From assembly GCA_937906385.1 (NCBI GenBank), contig CALCYQ010000011.1, positions 1 through 28,274 on the forward strand: a stretch of DNA of 28,274 bases, in the 5' to 3' direction. Source of the DNA: an uncultured Candidatus Saccharibacteria bacterium (GTDB taxonomy: Bacteria; Patescibacteriota; Saccharimonadia; Saccharimonadales; Saccharimonadaceae). The notes under the pieces are model-generated. The model did not search any database, had not been told where the DNA came from, and saw only the letters and a list, made by a program, of their open reading frames with translations. Position numbers and translations under genes: made by a program. How positions within the stretch are numbered: the stretch's first letter is position 1; the number at the start of each line of letters is the position of its first letter. Positions 15,789 to 24,501 of the stretch are shown here, one piece after another.

Positions 15789-17015
15789 CTAAAATCTTAG
15801 CTTCAATTCGTTGGCAACTCTTTCGATTATCGGGACCACTAGAGCATTGCCCATAATGAAGTATCGCTGACGTTCCGGCATTTCCGTATCCGTCCAATTA
15901 TCAGGAAAACCATTTATACGCTCGCACTCAACTGGCGTCAATCTGCGAAGCTTCTTAGTTTTTGGATCTTCAATCACATGAGTACTGCGGTTCAATGTAC
16001 TTTCGCTTGTAAGCATGGTGCGCGCTGGACGATTGAGTGGATCAGGAAAGGCTATTGCGCCTTCTGAAAAAGTATATTTGTAGCCAGTGCTCGAAGTTCG
16101 CTCAATCTTTTTTGAGCCTTTTAGATAAGTCCATTTATCCATTTTATCGTCTGAGATATAGAAATGATTATCTACACCCTTCTTCTCAACTATCTTGGAT
16201 AGCGTTATCGGAGCTTCAAGGATTGGCGTAGTTTCGATGGAAATTATCTTCCCATCAACCATCACTCCTGCATTATTAAACTGAGCTGAGAAGTGGTCCG
16301 ACAAATCCGCAAGATCGGTAAACGTCGATACGTCAGCTTCCATCATGCGCTTGATGCTGTCTTTTTCTACTGGAAATGCGGTTCCAAAGACACCGTCCGA
16401 TAACATCCAGCTTTTCGCACCATCGTCTTTTTTAAACATCTCCCTAAGTGACTTATGTAATTTCGAGCCTTTCTTGTAGGCGAGAATAAACGTGCGGCGG
16501 CGACGCTGCGCAAATCCATACTCCGCTGCATTAATGACTCGCCATTCCACACAATAGCCTTCATCCATCAAGCAGCGCAATATGACACCAAAATCCCTAC
16601 CGCGTTGTTTTGCGGGTGATTTCAATAATCGATCAACATTCTCAAGGAACACATATTTTGGATGTCGGAGCTTAATAATATCATTAATCGACCACCAAAG
16701 TACGCCCTTCTTCCCCTCAAGCCCTTTCGATGAAGATAAAGAATGGGCAACAGAGTAATCCTGGCACGGAAAGCCGCCACATAATAAGTCATGGACCGGG
16801 ACCTGCTTAATTACGGTTGCTATATCTTCATTCGAGCACTTTTCTGGACTGCCGAAGTTTTTTACATAGCATTTATAAGCCCACTGTCCAACCTGTCCGG
16901 GTTCCCACTGATTTGCCCAAACAGTTTCAAAGATAGAGGAGCTGCGCTCAAAACCAACCCGGAATCCACCAACACCGGCAAATAATTCTACGACCCGGAT
17001 TTTATCCTGAGACAC
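15789..17015 (-). CDS. DNA (cytosine-5) methyltransferase
   Basis: A 408-residue C5-methyltransferase. Motif I ELFAGVGGF lies at 10-18, the catalytic PCQ (Cys84) at 83-85, ENV at 125-127, and motif VIII QRRRRTFI at 170-177. A variable target-recognition region follows, and motifs IX-X (LTPVECERINGFPDNW, IMGNALVVP) lie at the end. Paired with the Sau3AI-like endonuclease, it would protect host DNA, by analogy GATC to GAT(m5C); this target is inferred. The GTG start has GGAGG three bases upstream. The -10 box TGGTATAAT lies 28 bases before it, and an ATG-initiated four-codon frame (M-T-T-K) sits between box and Shine-Dalgarno site. Confidence 0.95.
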   Translation of the reverse strand: MSQDKIRVVELFAGVGGFRVGFERSSSIFETVWANQWEPGQVGQWAYKCYVKNFGSPEKCSNEDIATVIKQVPVHDLLCGGFPCQDYSVAHSLSSSKGLEGKKGVLWWSINDIIKLRHPKYVFLENVDRLLKSPAKQRGRDFGVILRCLMDEGYCVEWRVINAAEYGFAQRRRRTFILAYKKGSKLHKSLREMFKKDDGAKSWMLSDGVFGTAFPVEKDSIKRMMEADVSTFTDLADLSDHFSAQFNNAGVMVDGKIISIETTPILEAPITLSKIVEKKGVDNHFYISDDKMDKWTYLKGSKKIERTSSTGYKYTFSEGAIAFPDPLNRPARTMLTSESTLNRSTHVIEDPKTKKLRRLTPVECERINGFPDNWTDTEMPERQRYFIMGNALVVPIIERVANELKLRF

Positions 17016-17043
17016 ATACCTCCTTATTTAGTTGTCATATCAA

Positions 17044-17052
17044 ATTATACCA
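17044..17052 (-). promoter_or_regulatory. Extended -10 box of the methyltransferase gene
   Basis: TGGTATAAT on the minus strand. Five bases later comes ATG ACA ACT AAA TAA, and then GGAGG and the GTG start. The mini frame could be translated as a leaderless uORF. Confidence 0.55.
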
Positions 17053-17082
17053 CAGATACGACCCCTAAAAAGCGTAAGTACG

Positions 17083-18474
17083 TTAGTCTAGAATATCATC
17101 TATTTGGCGTTTTATATACTCCCGATTTAGCCAGAAGCATTGCTTCGGAAAAACTCTTCCGTCCGGTAGAATATCGACATCCGCGGAATTGCGGCCATGT
17201 GGACGAACATGACAGACTGGATTGTCGGAAGACTTCGGAAAATTACTTTGATACTTCCCATTTACGCGCTCGAATTTAAGACCGCCAGAAATAAGCCCCT
17301 TCGTCCTCTGCCAAACGTTTTCTACTTCATCCAAATCAGAGTACGGGATGTTCCAAAATTTGCAACCCTGTAGTCTCAAAACACCATTCTCATCGTATTT
17401 GTAAACCACAAAGAAAAACCTGGTCTCGTCAAGATAATTTCTAAAGTCGCTGTCTTCCCATTCCTCTTCTGCAATCTTAGAGAACTTCATTGCAGGAAAG
17501 GACATACTTTCCCGAATAGACCCATTCGCCTCAACGCGAATCGTCTTAACGCGAATACCGGCTTTCTCAAATTCTTCAGCCTTATTACTCTTAACGCCTA
17601 ATATACGATAGGCTAAGATCGCCTCCAAATTTTTAGGCCTACCTTCGCTCATTGATACTCCAAATTCTGCGCACAGCCGTTCTTCGGAATAACCCCTATA
17701 GGCATCAATTTTATCGATAACATACTGTTCAAAAGACACTATTTTATCGTCAGTTATAATCGCATCCACCTTATGTGTGTTCGGAATAATATAATTATTC
17801 AGGACATATGTCATATATGAACTTTTAAAAGAAAAAGCCCTCGGTTTCGCAGGAATATTGCTATAAGGCTGGGAGCGACGGACGCTGGAATCGCTCGATT
17901 TCGTACAGGCCGCCAAATACATCGTATCGCCCTCCGATAATTCATGGGCTTTTCCGGCCTTAATTTTATTAACTATTTTCTCAAAGTCGGCTTTTATAAT
18001 CGCTAAGTCTTCGTCCGGAGGAGTAAATAATGAAGCGAAATCGATTCTGTAGTCTAGCCTATCTCGAATTTCTTTCTGATATAGATAGTAAATCAAGAGC
18101 ATCAATCGAGCTTTTAGCCACAAATGGCTACTATCAAAAGCTTCGTTGACTACATTCATATAGTCAATCATCGCTATAACTAAGCGCTCTTTGGCGACTT
18201 TCTCGTTTTTGGAGTTGTATTTATATGGCGTAACTTTTAATTCAACGCCAGCCTCATCGAAGTCGGGGCGAGAATCGCTATTTGCTTTGTAGTGAAAATA
18301 TCGCTCCTCTAACAGAACGCCAAGCCCACCCTTTTTATTGAAGCCTCCATCATTTTCAATACTACTAATGTTATGCGTGTCATTTTCTACTACATTACGA
18401 AAAGTACGACCGATTAGACCCTGAGCATATCTCTCAATGCTCTTAGGATTAGAACGGTCGTACTCGCTATTCAT
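17083..18474 (-). CDS. Sau3AI/MutH-type restriction endonuclease
   Basis: A 463-residue protein, near the 489 of Sau3AI. The N-terminal MutH-like catalytic domain has KKGGLGVLLEERYF (about 48-60) and the metal site D71-x6-E78-x-K80 in RPDFDEAGVELK, the same spacing as in MutH. A second, C-terminal MutH-like half lacks an obvious catalytic triad, as in Sau3AI, where it helps in DNA binding and allostery. It would cut unmethylated GATC by family analogy. It has its own promoter (TGTTATAAT seven bases before the ATG) downstream of which lies the methyltransferase with a separate promoter, so the two can be controlled independently. Confidence 0.88.
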   Translation of the reverse strand: MNSEYDRSNPKSIERYAQGLIGRTFRNVVENDTHNISSIENDGGFNKKGGLGVLLEERYFHYKANSDSRPDFDEAGVELKVTPYKYNSKNEKVAKERLVIAMIDYMNVVNEAFDSSHLWLKARLMLLIYYLYQKEIRDRLDYRIDFASLFTPPDEDLAIIKADFEKIVNKIKAGKAHELSEGDTMYLAACTKSSDSSVRRSQPYSNIPAKPRAFSFKSSYMTYVLNNYIIPNTHKVDAIITDDKIVSFEQYVIDKIDAYRGYSEERLCAEFGVSMSEGRPKNLEAILAYRILGVKSNKAEEFEKAGIRVKTIRVEANGSIRESMSFPAMKFSKIAEEEWEDSDFRNYLDETRFFFVVYKYDENGVLRLQGCKFWNIPYSDLDEVENVWQRTKGLISGGLKFERVNGKYQSNFPKSSDNPVCHVRPHGRNSADVDILPDGRVFPKQCFWLNREYIKRQIDDILD

Positions 18475-18481
18475 TTATTTA

Positions 18482-18490
18482 ATTATAACA
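18482..18490 (-). promoter_or_regulatory. Extended -10 box of the endonuclease gene
   Basis: TGTTATAAT on the minus strand, seven bases before the ATG; no Shine-Dalgarno site. Confidence 0.5.
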
Positions 18491-18554
18491 AAACTGATTC
18501 CAAGCCTGCGACAAGTTCACGTGTTGCATACTCTATCTATTTGATTTCAAAATT

Positions 18555-20444
18555 CTATTCTAGCTGGCCAGCTGCCTTCTTGAGATAATCGGACAATTCT
18601 TTATCCGTACAATAAACGTAGCACCCCTTCATACCGCGCGTCATTAGAACTTTATAAGTGTTCTTAATGATCTCATCGGCAATCTTTGCGGCTTTTTCTG
18701 GATTCTCTTTCATGAGGCCCTTAATTCCCTTAATAGACTGATCCGTCTTAGCGCGTTTGGTAACATCCGTCACTACCTGACCATCTCGATACGCTAAGTC
18801 GTCGCCAATAATCACGCCAACATAATCAAATTCAAGCCCCTGGCAGGTATGAATACAGCCAGCTTCCTTAACGGAGTTTTCACCAATCGCCCAAGTCTGA
18901 GAACTTTCGCCAATGTTCCAGCTGATGCCAAAATCATATTCTGGAATTTGTATATCGTGATAATTCGTATCATTCTGCTGCTTTTTGTCCCATTCCCAGC
19001 AATAACCAGCTACAATACGCGATTTATTATTCGAAGCATTTTTCTCTTCTATTGCATTACGCAAATCATTTGGATTATCGAAGACTTTAAAGTCATATTC
19101 GAAGTCCATGTTGTCATAGTCGTAATTTGCGGTTTCGGCGATTTCTAGGACATTATCTAGCCAAGCCAAATAACCATCGGAGCCGTTGCAACGGAACTGA
19201 CTTGATAGCTTAATTTTCTGATATTCGGCGCCAAGTTCTTTTGCATATTTTTCGATGTCGCTGATTGTGCCGATATCTTTCAGAGTGACCTTTTGATTCT
19301 CATCTATGAAGAAGATGGAGCATTTAGCGGCATTTATGATTTCCTTGATTTGGTTTTCTCCAAGATTACCCATAAAGCCAGACTTTTCCGTTAGACGATG
19401 AGCCTCATCAACAATCAGCGAATCGATAGTGTTCGAACCCGCATCAACGAAATTTCCCGAATTCTGGAAGCAGTCGTCGATAAAAGCTTTCGTAAATTTC
19501 CCCTTCAGCTTTTTCTTGAATACCGCACGAGGAGAGCCATTCCGAGTGACATAGAAACTTACAACATTCATCTTGGTTAATGCCACCATAAGATTAATAG
19601 CGAGCACACTCTTACCAGTACCTGGGCCACCCTCAATGACTAGCACTTTCTTCTCCCCAAAAGCAACAGCCTGCTTAGTCAAGCTCAATGCTGTCTCGTA
19701 TGCGACTTTTTGGTCGTCTATCATTACAAACTCTTCATTGCCCTCCAGCATGCTGGCGAGGCAGTCTTGCAAACTTTTAGATGGACGAAAACGACCATGT
19801 TCAATTTCGAAAATAGTTCTACCGTTATCTCCGCGCTTTATGTGTTTCGAAATAAAATTTCTTAGCTTCGGAAAGTCTTCAGCTCCAAACATCGGTGCAG
19901 CTTCAATATAATTCCTATATTGTTCATCAAGGATTGGATCGTTCTCGCGGAAATGATAATTGTGCAGGAATGCGCACGGCAGTAGTTCCATCGAGCCATT
20001 TTGCGTAGCCTCATTGTAGTTATTGATGTAATAAGCATAGCTCATTGCCTGATATGACGGATGGGCGACCTTACGCATATTTCCGCCAACAAAGGTCTCT
20101 ACAATAACACCATCCTCGCTCTTTACGGAATTAGCGTCGCTCCACTGTTTTAGTTCGACGATTATAACAGTTTTTGTATTTTCCGAGTTTGATCCGGTGA
20201 GGATAAAGTCGATACGCTTCGAAGTGGTCGGAATATTATACTCAATAGCGACTCCGCAATCATCGGGAATGTCTTTATCGTCCAGGACATTACGCATATA
20301 TTGCATCGAGTTCTGCCAAGACTTCATTTGCGATTCACTAGTGCGCCCGAAATACTTTTGATACTGCTCGTAAATTTTGTTGCAGATGAGGTTATCACGA
20401 ACATCATTCATGAAATTCACTTTAGTTCCGTCGTAAACTATCAT
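18555..20444 (-). CDS. PD-(D/E)xK nuclease fused to DUF2075 helicase domain
   Basis: 629 residues. The N-terminal third carries a nuclease-like core IDFILTG...VIIVELKQW (Asp79, Glu97-x-Lys99). From about residue 265 an SF1-type helicase follows: Walker A GGPGTGKS at 272-279, Walker B VDEAH at 345-349, FIDENQK, the arginine-bearing SSQFRCNG, HTCQGLEFDYVGVIIGDD (motif V) and VLMTRGMKGCYVY (motif VI). The layout fits the DUF2075/Schlafen-3-like helicase family. It starts seven bases after the MazG-like stop, so the two form an operon. A role in nucleic-acid defence is inferred from the neighbouring restriction system. Confidence 0.88.
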   Translation of the reverse strand: MIVYDGTKVNFMNDVRDNLICNKIYEQYQKYFGRTSESQMKSWQNSMQYMRNVLDDKDIPDDCGVAIEYNIPTTSKRIDFILTGSNSENTKTVIIVELKQWSDANSVKSEDGVIVETFVGGNMRKVAHPSYQAMSYAYYINNYNEATQNGSMELLPCAFLHNYHFRENDPILDEQYRNYIEAAPMFGAEDFPKLRNFISKHIKRGDNGRTIFEIEHGRFRPSKSLQDCLASMLEGNEEFVMIDDQKVAYETALSLTKQAVAFGEKKVLVIEGGPGTGKSVLAINLMVALTKMNVVSFYVTRNGSPRAVFKKKLKGKFTKAFIDDCFQNSGNFVDAGSNTIDSLIVDEAHRLTEKSGFMGNLGENQIKEIINAAKCSIFFIDENQKVTLKDIGTISDIEKYAKELGAEYQKIKLSSQFRCNGSDGYLAWLDNVLEIAETANYDYDNMDFEYDFKVFDNPNDLRNAIEEKNASNNKSRIVAGYCWEWDKKQQNDTNYHDIQIPEYDFGISWNIGESSQTWAIGENSVKEAGCIHTCQGLEFDYVGVIIGDDLAYRDGQVVTDVTKRAKTDQSIKGIKGLMKENPEKAAKIADEIIKNTYKVLMTRGMKGCYVYCTDKELSDYLKKAAGQLE

Positions 20445-20451
20445 GGCCGCC

Positions 20452-20766
20452 TCACAACTTCGTATATTTAGTACTTACGCCCTTAGCTTTTTCGACAGGG
20501 TATTTCTTACGGGTCTTTTCAAGTTTCTCAAGAATAATCTCTTTCGGATTAACTCCGAGTTTATCTGCCATCAGGAAACAATAATTAAAGACATCGGCAA
20601 GTTCTTCTTTCACCTCATCTTCGTCATAATTATTATTCCATTGAAAACATTCGAGCAGCTCACCAGCTTCGATAGAAATAGATTTAGCCAGATTTTCTGG
20701 ACTATGAAACTGATCCCAGTCGCGCTCAGAATTAAAGTCTTTTATTGCTTTTGTCACCTCTTCCAT
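20452..20766 (-). CDS. MazG-like nucleotide pyrophosphohydrolase
   Basis: A 104-residue all-alpha NTP pyrophosphohydrolase of the iMazG/RS21-C6 group. The motif ERDWDQFHSPENLAKS precedes the metal-binding residues Glu33-x2-Glu36-x2-Glu39 and Glu55-x2-Asp58 (EAGELLE, EELAD). Such enzymes cleave (d)NTPs to the monophosphate, as house-cleaning or to lower nucleotide pools. It is the first firm gene of the helicase operon. A TATAAT box lies seven bases before the ATG, inside the end of the upstream 86-codon frame. Confidence 0.92.
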   Translation of the reverse strand: MEEVTKAIKDFNSERDWDQFHSPENLAKSISIEAGELLECFQWNNNYDEDEVKEELADVFNYCFLMADKLGVNPKEIILEKLEKTRKKYPVEKAKGVSTKYTKL

Positions 20767-20992
20767 ATCTTTTATTATACTTCAATTCGTACCACTCCAT
20801 GAAATCTCTCCATTTGTCTGGCTTATATACAACGTCGGCATAACTCAAATCTTTTCCGTTTTTATTCCGTGAGGTCAAGTATTCTTCAAGTGCCAACATA
20901 ATGTCCTTCTTAATGATTTTTCGATGATTTTCGTATTCCTGAAGAATGCTCATGTGAACATATTCCTTCATCTGAACATTTTTTAAAAGCAT
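20732..20992 (-). CDS. Possible small basic protein upstream of mazG-like gene
   Basis: An open frame of 86 codons overlapping the MazG-like start by 35 bases. The protein is helical and charged (EYENHRKIIKKDIMLALEEYL, then a Lys/Arg-rich end). The start is uncertain: the third Met (73 residues, ATG at 20953) has AAGGAA nine bases upstream and fits best, while the first Met has no ribosome-binding site. No family is recognised. It may instead be untranslated leader for the MazG-like gene. Confidence 0.4.
   Translation of the reverse strand: MLLKNVQMKEYVHMSILQEYENHRKIIKKDIMLALEEYLTSRNKNGKDLSYADVVYKPDKWRDFMEWYELKYNKRYGRGDKSNKRL
20774..20779 (-). promoter_or_regulatory. -10 box of the MazG-like gene
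   Basis: TATAAT on the minus strand, seven bases before the ATG at 20766; no Shine-Dalgarno site and no TGn extension. Confidence 0.4.
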
Positions 20993-21008
20993 GAGTGCGA
21001 CTTTATTT

Positions 21009-21017
21009 TGTTAAAAT
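21009..21017 (+). promoter_or_regulatory. Extended -10 box of the DUF2726 gene
   Basis: TGTTAAAAT ends six bases before the ATG at 21024; no Shine-Dalgarno site. Confidence 0.5.
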
Positions 21018-21023
21018 ATCTTT

Positions 21024-21548
21024 ATGGACGGAAATCTTATAACTTGGATTATTATTGTCGCCGTACTCGGCGGAATCTACACTTTCGTGAACTTAAAAAT
21101 CTCAGGCAAATCTAGCGAGAGTGAAGATATTAAGAAATCAAATTACAAATACTACGCAAAGAGCTACATCATGACGCAGCGTGAGGGAGAGTTCTTTAAG
21201 ACGCTGGATGAAGTGCTTGGCTCGAAATGGTATGTAGTGCCACAAGTGCATTTATCTGCATTGCTAAACCACAAGGTCAAGGGTCAGAATTGGAAAGGCG
21301 CTTTCCAACACATCAATGGCAAATCCGTAGATTTTGTTCTACTTAGCAAAGAAACCGCAAAGCCGATTTGCACCATAGAATTGGACGATTCATCACATGA
21401 CCGAGCCGACCGTTCTGCCCGCGACGACGAAGTTGAGCGCATATTCAAGCAAGCAAATATCCCGCTCGCTAGATTCCGGAAAACCGAGAATCTAAGCAAG
21501 CAGGATATCGTAAATACTATTGCGCTAGCTATCAAGTCTACAAAGTAA
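21024..21548 (+). CDS. Membrane-anchored DUF2726 protein
   Basis: 174 residues. A single N-terminal transmembrane helix (about 5-24) is followed by a DUF2726 domain (about 50-165) with QREGEFFKTLDEVL, VDFVLLSKETAKPICTIELDD and RSARDDEVERIFKQANIPLARF. The D...ExD arrangement and the fold relate it to the restriction-endonuclease-like superfamily, so it may be a membrane-tethered nuclease or a nuclease-derived binding protein. It is the only plus-strand gene between the methyltransferase and the regulator, and its end overlaps that of the second recombinase by 11 bases. A leaderless start is likely. Confidence 0.85.
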   Translation: MDGNLITWIIIVAVLGGIYTFVNLKISGKSSESEDIKKSNYKYYAKSYIMTQREGEFFKTLDEVLGSKWYVVPQVHLSALLNHKVKGQNWKGAFQHINGKSVDFVLLSKETAKPICTIELDDSSHDRADRSARDDEVERIFKQANIPLARFRKTENLSKQDIVNTIALAIKSTK

Positions 21549-23124
21549 TCGTTATACTTTCCCCGTTCTTCATCTCAAAGCAGATGGTATTGCCTTCATT
21601 CACCACCGCACGTTCGACCGTATCGTTCCAGACTGCTGGTACGAAAGTTACTTCTTCTGCGCAGGATTCGATCGCTTTCATAAATCGGCGGAGCTTTTCG
21701 CGCATGGCGATAGAGTTCAGCTCCTGGCTCTTCAAATCCGCGATTAGTTCCTTTTGCTTTTCGGCGGTTTCGACAAGCTTGTTGTATTTGACACGGTATT
21801 TAGTTTGATCCTGAGATTTTCGCGCATTCTCGTGGACGAGGCTCTGGATTTCTTTAAGTTGGTCCTGGAGCGTTTCTTCGGCCTTGTGGCGCGTTTCCTT
21901 GATTTCGGATAGATTATCCAGCTCGACGAGTCTGGCGCGACAGGCGGCGAGACAGGCGGCCTTACGGCCTAAGATTTGCCCGAGGGCAGATAGATAAGCG
22001 TTCTTGAGGGCCGTTTCTTTAACAATTGGCGTCTTGCATGGCCCATCACCATCGTAGCGGTGATTACAATACCAGACATCCTTGCGGCAGGCTTCTTTAC
22101 CATGGAAGACTTTGTGGCCGAAGTATGCGCCGCAGTTCGCGCAGACGATCTTATTGCAAAATGGGCTACTATCCCGGAAGACTTTGGCTTCTTTGCCGCG
22201 CTTCGCGAGCTCGATTTGAACCAGTTCCCAGGTATCTTCGTCGATGATAGCTGGGTGGGAGTTTTGGATATAGTACTGCTTGTATTCGCCTTGGTTCTTT
22301 TTGACGGTTTTAGTGAGGTAGTCTACCGTAAAGGTCTTTTGGCGGAGGGCATCGCCTTTGTACTTCTCGTTTTTGAGGATGGATTTTATCGTGCTGACGG
22401 ACCAGACTTCCTTTCCGGCAGGAGTAGGGATCTTTTTATCCGTTAAGTATCTTGCAATATTTCTAATCGCCATGCCATCCAGGAAGAGACGGTAGATGTC
22501 TTTTATAATTTCGGCTTCTTCCGGGACAATCTCGGGTTTGCCGTCTTCGCCCTTTTTATATCCTAAGAATCTACCGTAAGCCATTGCGACATTGCCTTCT
22601 TGCATACTGCGCTGCTGACCCCAGCGGACGTTTTCCGAGATACTACGGCTTTCTTCTTGAGCGAGACTACTCATGATAGTGAGTAGAACTTCGCATTGTT
22701 TATCCATGGTGCGGATGTTTTCTTTTTCGAAGATAACTTCTACGCCGATAGCCTTCAGGTCGCGGACGGTTTGCAGAGTATCTACCGTATTTCTGGCGAA
22801 GCGGCTGATAGACTTAGTGAGGATGAGGTCTATCTTGCCAGCTTTAGCGTCGGCGATCATGGATTTAAAGCCATCACGCTTTTTAGTATTAGTTCCGGAG
22901 ATACCTTCATCGGCATAGATACCGGCAAAGTCCCAACCCGGATTATTCTTGATGTATTTGGTGTAGTATTCCACCTGAGCTTCATAGCTAGATTGTTGTT
23001 CGTCTTGTTCCGTAGAGACACGGGCGTAGGCGGCAACTTTCTTTTTCGGGATTTCGAGTGTGTTTTCGTAGATAATGTTCGTCACAATCGGGTCGAGGAC
23101 TGTGATGCGTTTAGTTTGATTCAC
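21538..23124 (-). CDS. Large serine recombinase 2
   Basis: A 528-residue site-specific recombinase. The resolvase catalytic domain (about 28-180) has VAAYARVST with nucleophile Ser37, ADEGISGTNTKKRDGF and KSISRFARNTVDTL. The Recombinase domain (about 200-310) follows, then a zinc ribbon (CANCGAYFG...WYCNHR...GPCKTP) and a long coiled coil (about 400-480). These are the parts of integrases that use attP/attB sites. The GTG start has AGGAGG ten bases upstream and overlaps the end of recombinase 1 by 14 bases. Sequence style is Firmicutes-like. Confidence 0.95.
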   Translation of the reverse strand: MNQTKRITVLDPIVTNIIYENTLEIPKKKVAAYARVSTEQDEQQSSYEAQVEYYTKYIKNNPGWDFAGIYADEGISGTNTKKRDGFKSMIADAKAGKIDLILTKSISRFARNTVDTLQTVRDLKAIGVEVIFEKENIRTMDKQCEVLLTIMSSLAQEESRSISENVRWGQQRSMQEGNVAMAYGRFLGYKKGEDGKPEIVPEEAEIIKDIYRLFLDGMAIRNIARYLTDKKIPTPAGKEVWSVSTIKSILKNEKYKGDALRQKTFTVDYLTKTVKKNQGEYKQYYIQNSHPAIIDEDTWELVQIELAKRGKEAKVFRDSSPFCNKIVCANCGAYFGHKVFHGKEACRKDVWYCNHRYDGDGPCKTPIVKETALKNAYLSALGQILGRKAACLAACRARLVELDNLSEIKETRHKAEETLQDQLKEIQSLVHENARKSQDQTKYRVKYNKLVETAEKQKELIADLKSQELNSIAMREKLRRFMKAIESCAEEVTFVPAVWNDTVERAVVNEGNTICFEMKNGESITITL

Positions 23125-24427
23125 TTATATGTTTCCTCCTTTCGTTAGTTTTAGTTCTGGCCCGTTCTTTCATCTCGGCGCTCCAGCTGTATTTACGAGA
23201 TAGTGATTCCCAGGGCAAGGTCTTAGTTTTGCCATCTTTGAATACGTAGGTGATTTCTGTGCGGCTGCAGATGATAGTGTCCAGATAGTCTTTGAGATTG
23301 ATATTCTCGAGGGATTCGAGGTTTAGGGCTTCTTTGGTTTTAGATATTAGGATTGATTCGGGGATTTGTTTCATGTTGCAGGCAGATTTGCCGGTGGTGA
23401 CGAAAGTGCTGCAGATCCAAGCAGGTTTGGCATACTTGGTCGCGGCGTTCGCGATGCGGCGACGGAAATGCTTGCCGCAAGCTGCACAAGTGATGAGTCC
23501 GGAGAACTGAGTTTTCTCGCTTTTTTCTGGGAGTTTCATGCATTGTTGGCGTCGCTCGATCTCGTCCTGAACTTTCTGGAAAGTATCTTTGTCTATAATG
23601 GCTTCATGGCTATTCTCGACAAAGTAGCGGCGACGTTCGCCTTTATTGATGACACCTTTCTTAGTGCGGAAGTCCTTGATATATGTCTTTTGCAGCAGCA
23701 TGTCGCCAGTGTATTTTTCGTTCCGGAGGGTGCGGTAGATGTTGCCTTCACGCCACTGGTTGCCCCAGATGGTTTTAATGCCCTCCTCATTTAGCTTCTT
23801 TGCGATAGCGAGTCTACCCATGCCGGAGAGATAATCTTGGAAGATTCTCCGCACGATTTCTGCTTCTTCTGGGATGATCGTGAGCTGGCCGTCTTTGAGA
23901 TAATATCCAAGCATCCGGCCATTATTGGTTTTGCCTTCCTCGAACATCTTCCGGATGCGCCACTTTTGGTTCTCACTGGCGCTTCTGGATTCTTCTTCGG
24001 CATACATAGCGAGGAGTGTGAGCATCAGCTCGCCGGTGCCGCTGATACTATGCATATTTTCTTTTTCGAAATATACATCGACACCGAGAAGCTTTAGCTC
24101 GCGGATGGTATTTAGCAGAACTACGGTATTTCTGGCAAAACGGGTGATAGATTTTGTGATGACCATATCTATCTTGCCAGCCCGGCAATCCTCCAAAAGA
24201 CGCTGGAATTCTGGACGAGCGTCTTTGGTACCCGTAATACCTTCGTCGGCATAGATACCGGCAAAGTCCCAACCCGGATGATTCGTAATGAGCTCGTTGT
24301 AGCAGGAGATCTGGGCGGAGACTGAATGAAGCGCGGCATCTTTATCTGACGAAACGCGAGTATAGGCTGCGACGCGTTTGATCTTGAGGTCTGGCAGGAT
24401 AGTTGCCTTGATTTCTTTAATTTGCAT
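23111..24427 (-). CDS. Large serine recombinase 1
   Basis: 438 residues from the ATG preceded by AAGGAGGTGG; an upstream in-frame ATG would put that Shine-Dalgarno site inside the gene. The catalytic domain has VAAYTRVSSD with Ser26, ADEGITGTKDARPEF and KSITRFARNTVVLL. The Recombinase domain has GNIYRTLRNEKYTGDM, and the zinc ribbon is CAACGKHFRRR...WICSTF...ACNM. The coiled-coil region is shorter than in recombinase 2. The two proteins probably work as a pair, as in other elements with tandem recombinases. Confidence 0.94.
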   Translation of the reverse strand: MQIKEIKATILPDLKIKRVAAYTRVSSDKDAALHSVSAQISCYNELITNHPGWDFAGIYADEGITGTKDARPEFQRLLEDCRAGKIDMVITKSITRFARNTVVLLNTIRELKLLGVDVYFEKENMHSISGTGELMLTLLAMYAEEESRSASENQKWRIRKMFEEGKTNNGRMLGYYLKDGQLTIIPEEAEIVRRIFQDYLSGMGRLAIAKKLNEEGIKTIWGNQWREGNIYRTLRNEKYTGDMLLQKTYIKDFRTKKGVINKGERRRYFVENSHEAIIDKDTFQKVQDEIERRQQCMKLPEKSEKTQFSGLITCAACGKHFRRRIANAATKYAKPAWICSTFVTTGKSACNMKQIPESILISKTKEALNLESLENINLKDYLDTIICSRTEITYVFKDGKTKTLPWESLSRKYSWSAEMKERARTKTNERRKHISESN

Positions 24428-24460
24428 AGATTCCACCTCCTTATAGACCATTCATCGCTC

Positions 24461-24474
24461 TTCTCTCGAGAGAA
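24461..24474. repeat. 14-bp perfect palindrome in the regulator-recombinase gap
   Basis: TTCTCTCGAGAGAA lies between the stop of the helix-turn-helix gene and the start of recombinase 1. It is either a protein-binding operator or the stem of a small RNA hairpin. Confidence 0.5.
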
Positions 24475-24501
24475 AGCAAGTCTAAAGAAGATAACTTTTT
24501 A

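Noticed and set aside
18515..18530. parS-like CACGTG core
   Set aside because: Only the central six bases and four of the ten flanking bases match the consensus; it is far from parAB and within the island.
22060..22446. 128-codon plus-strand frame inside recombinase 2, and similar frames in other genes
   Set aside because: These are antisense shadows of genes with recognisable domains, without ribosome-binding sites.
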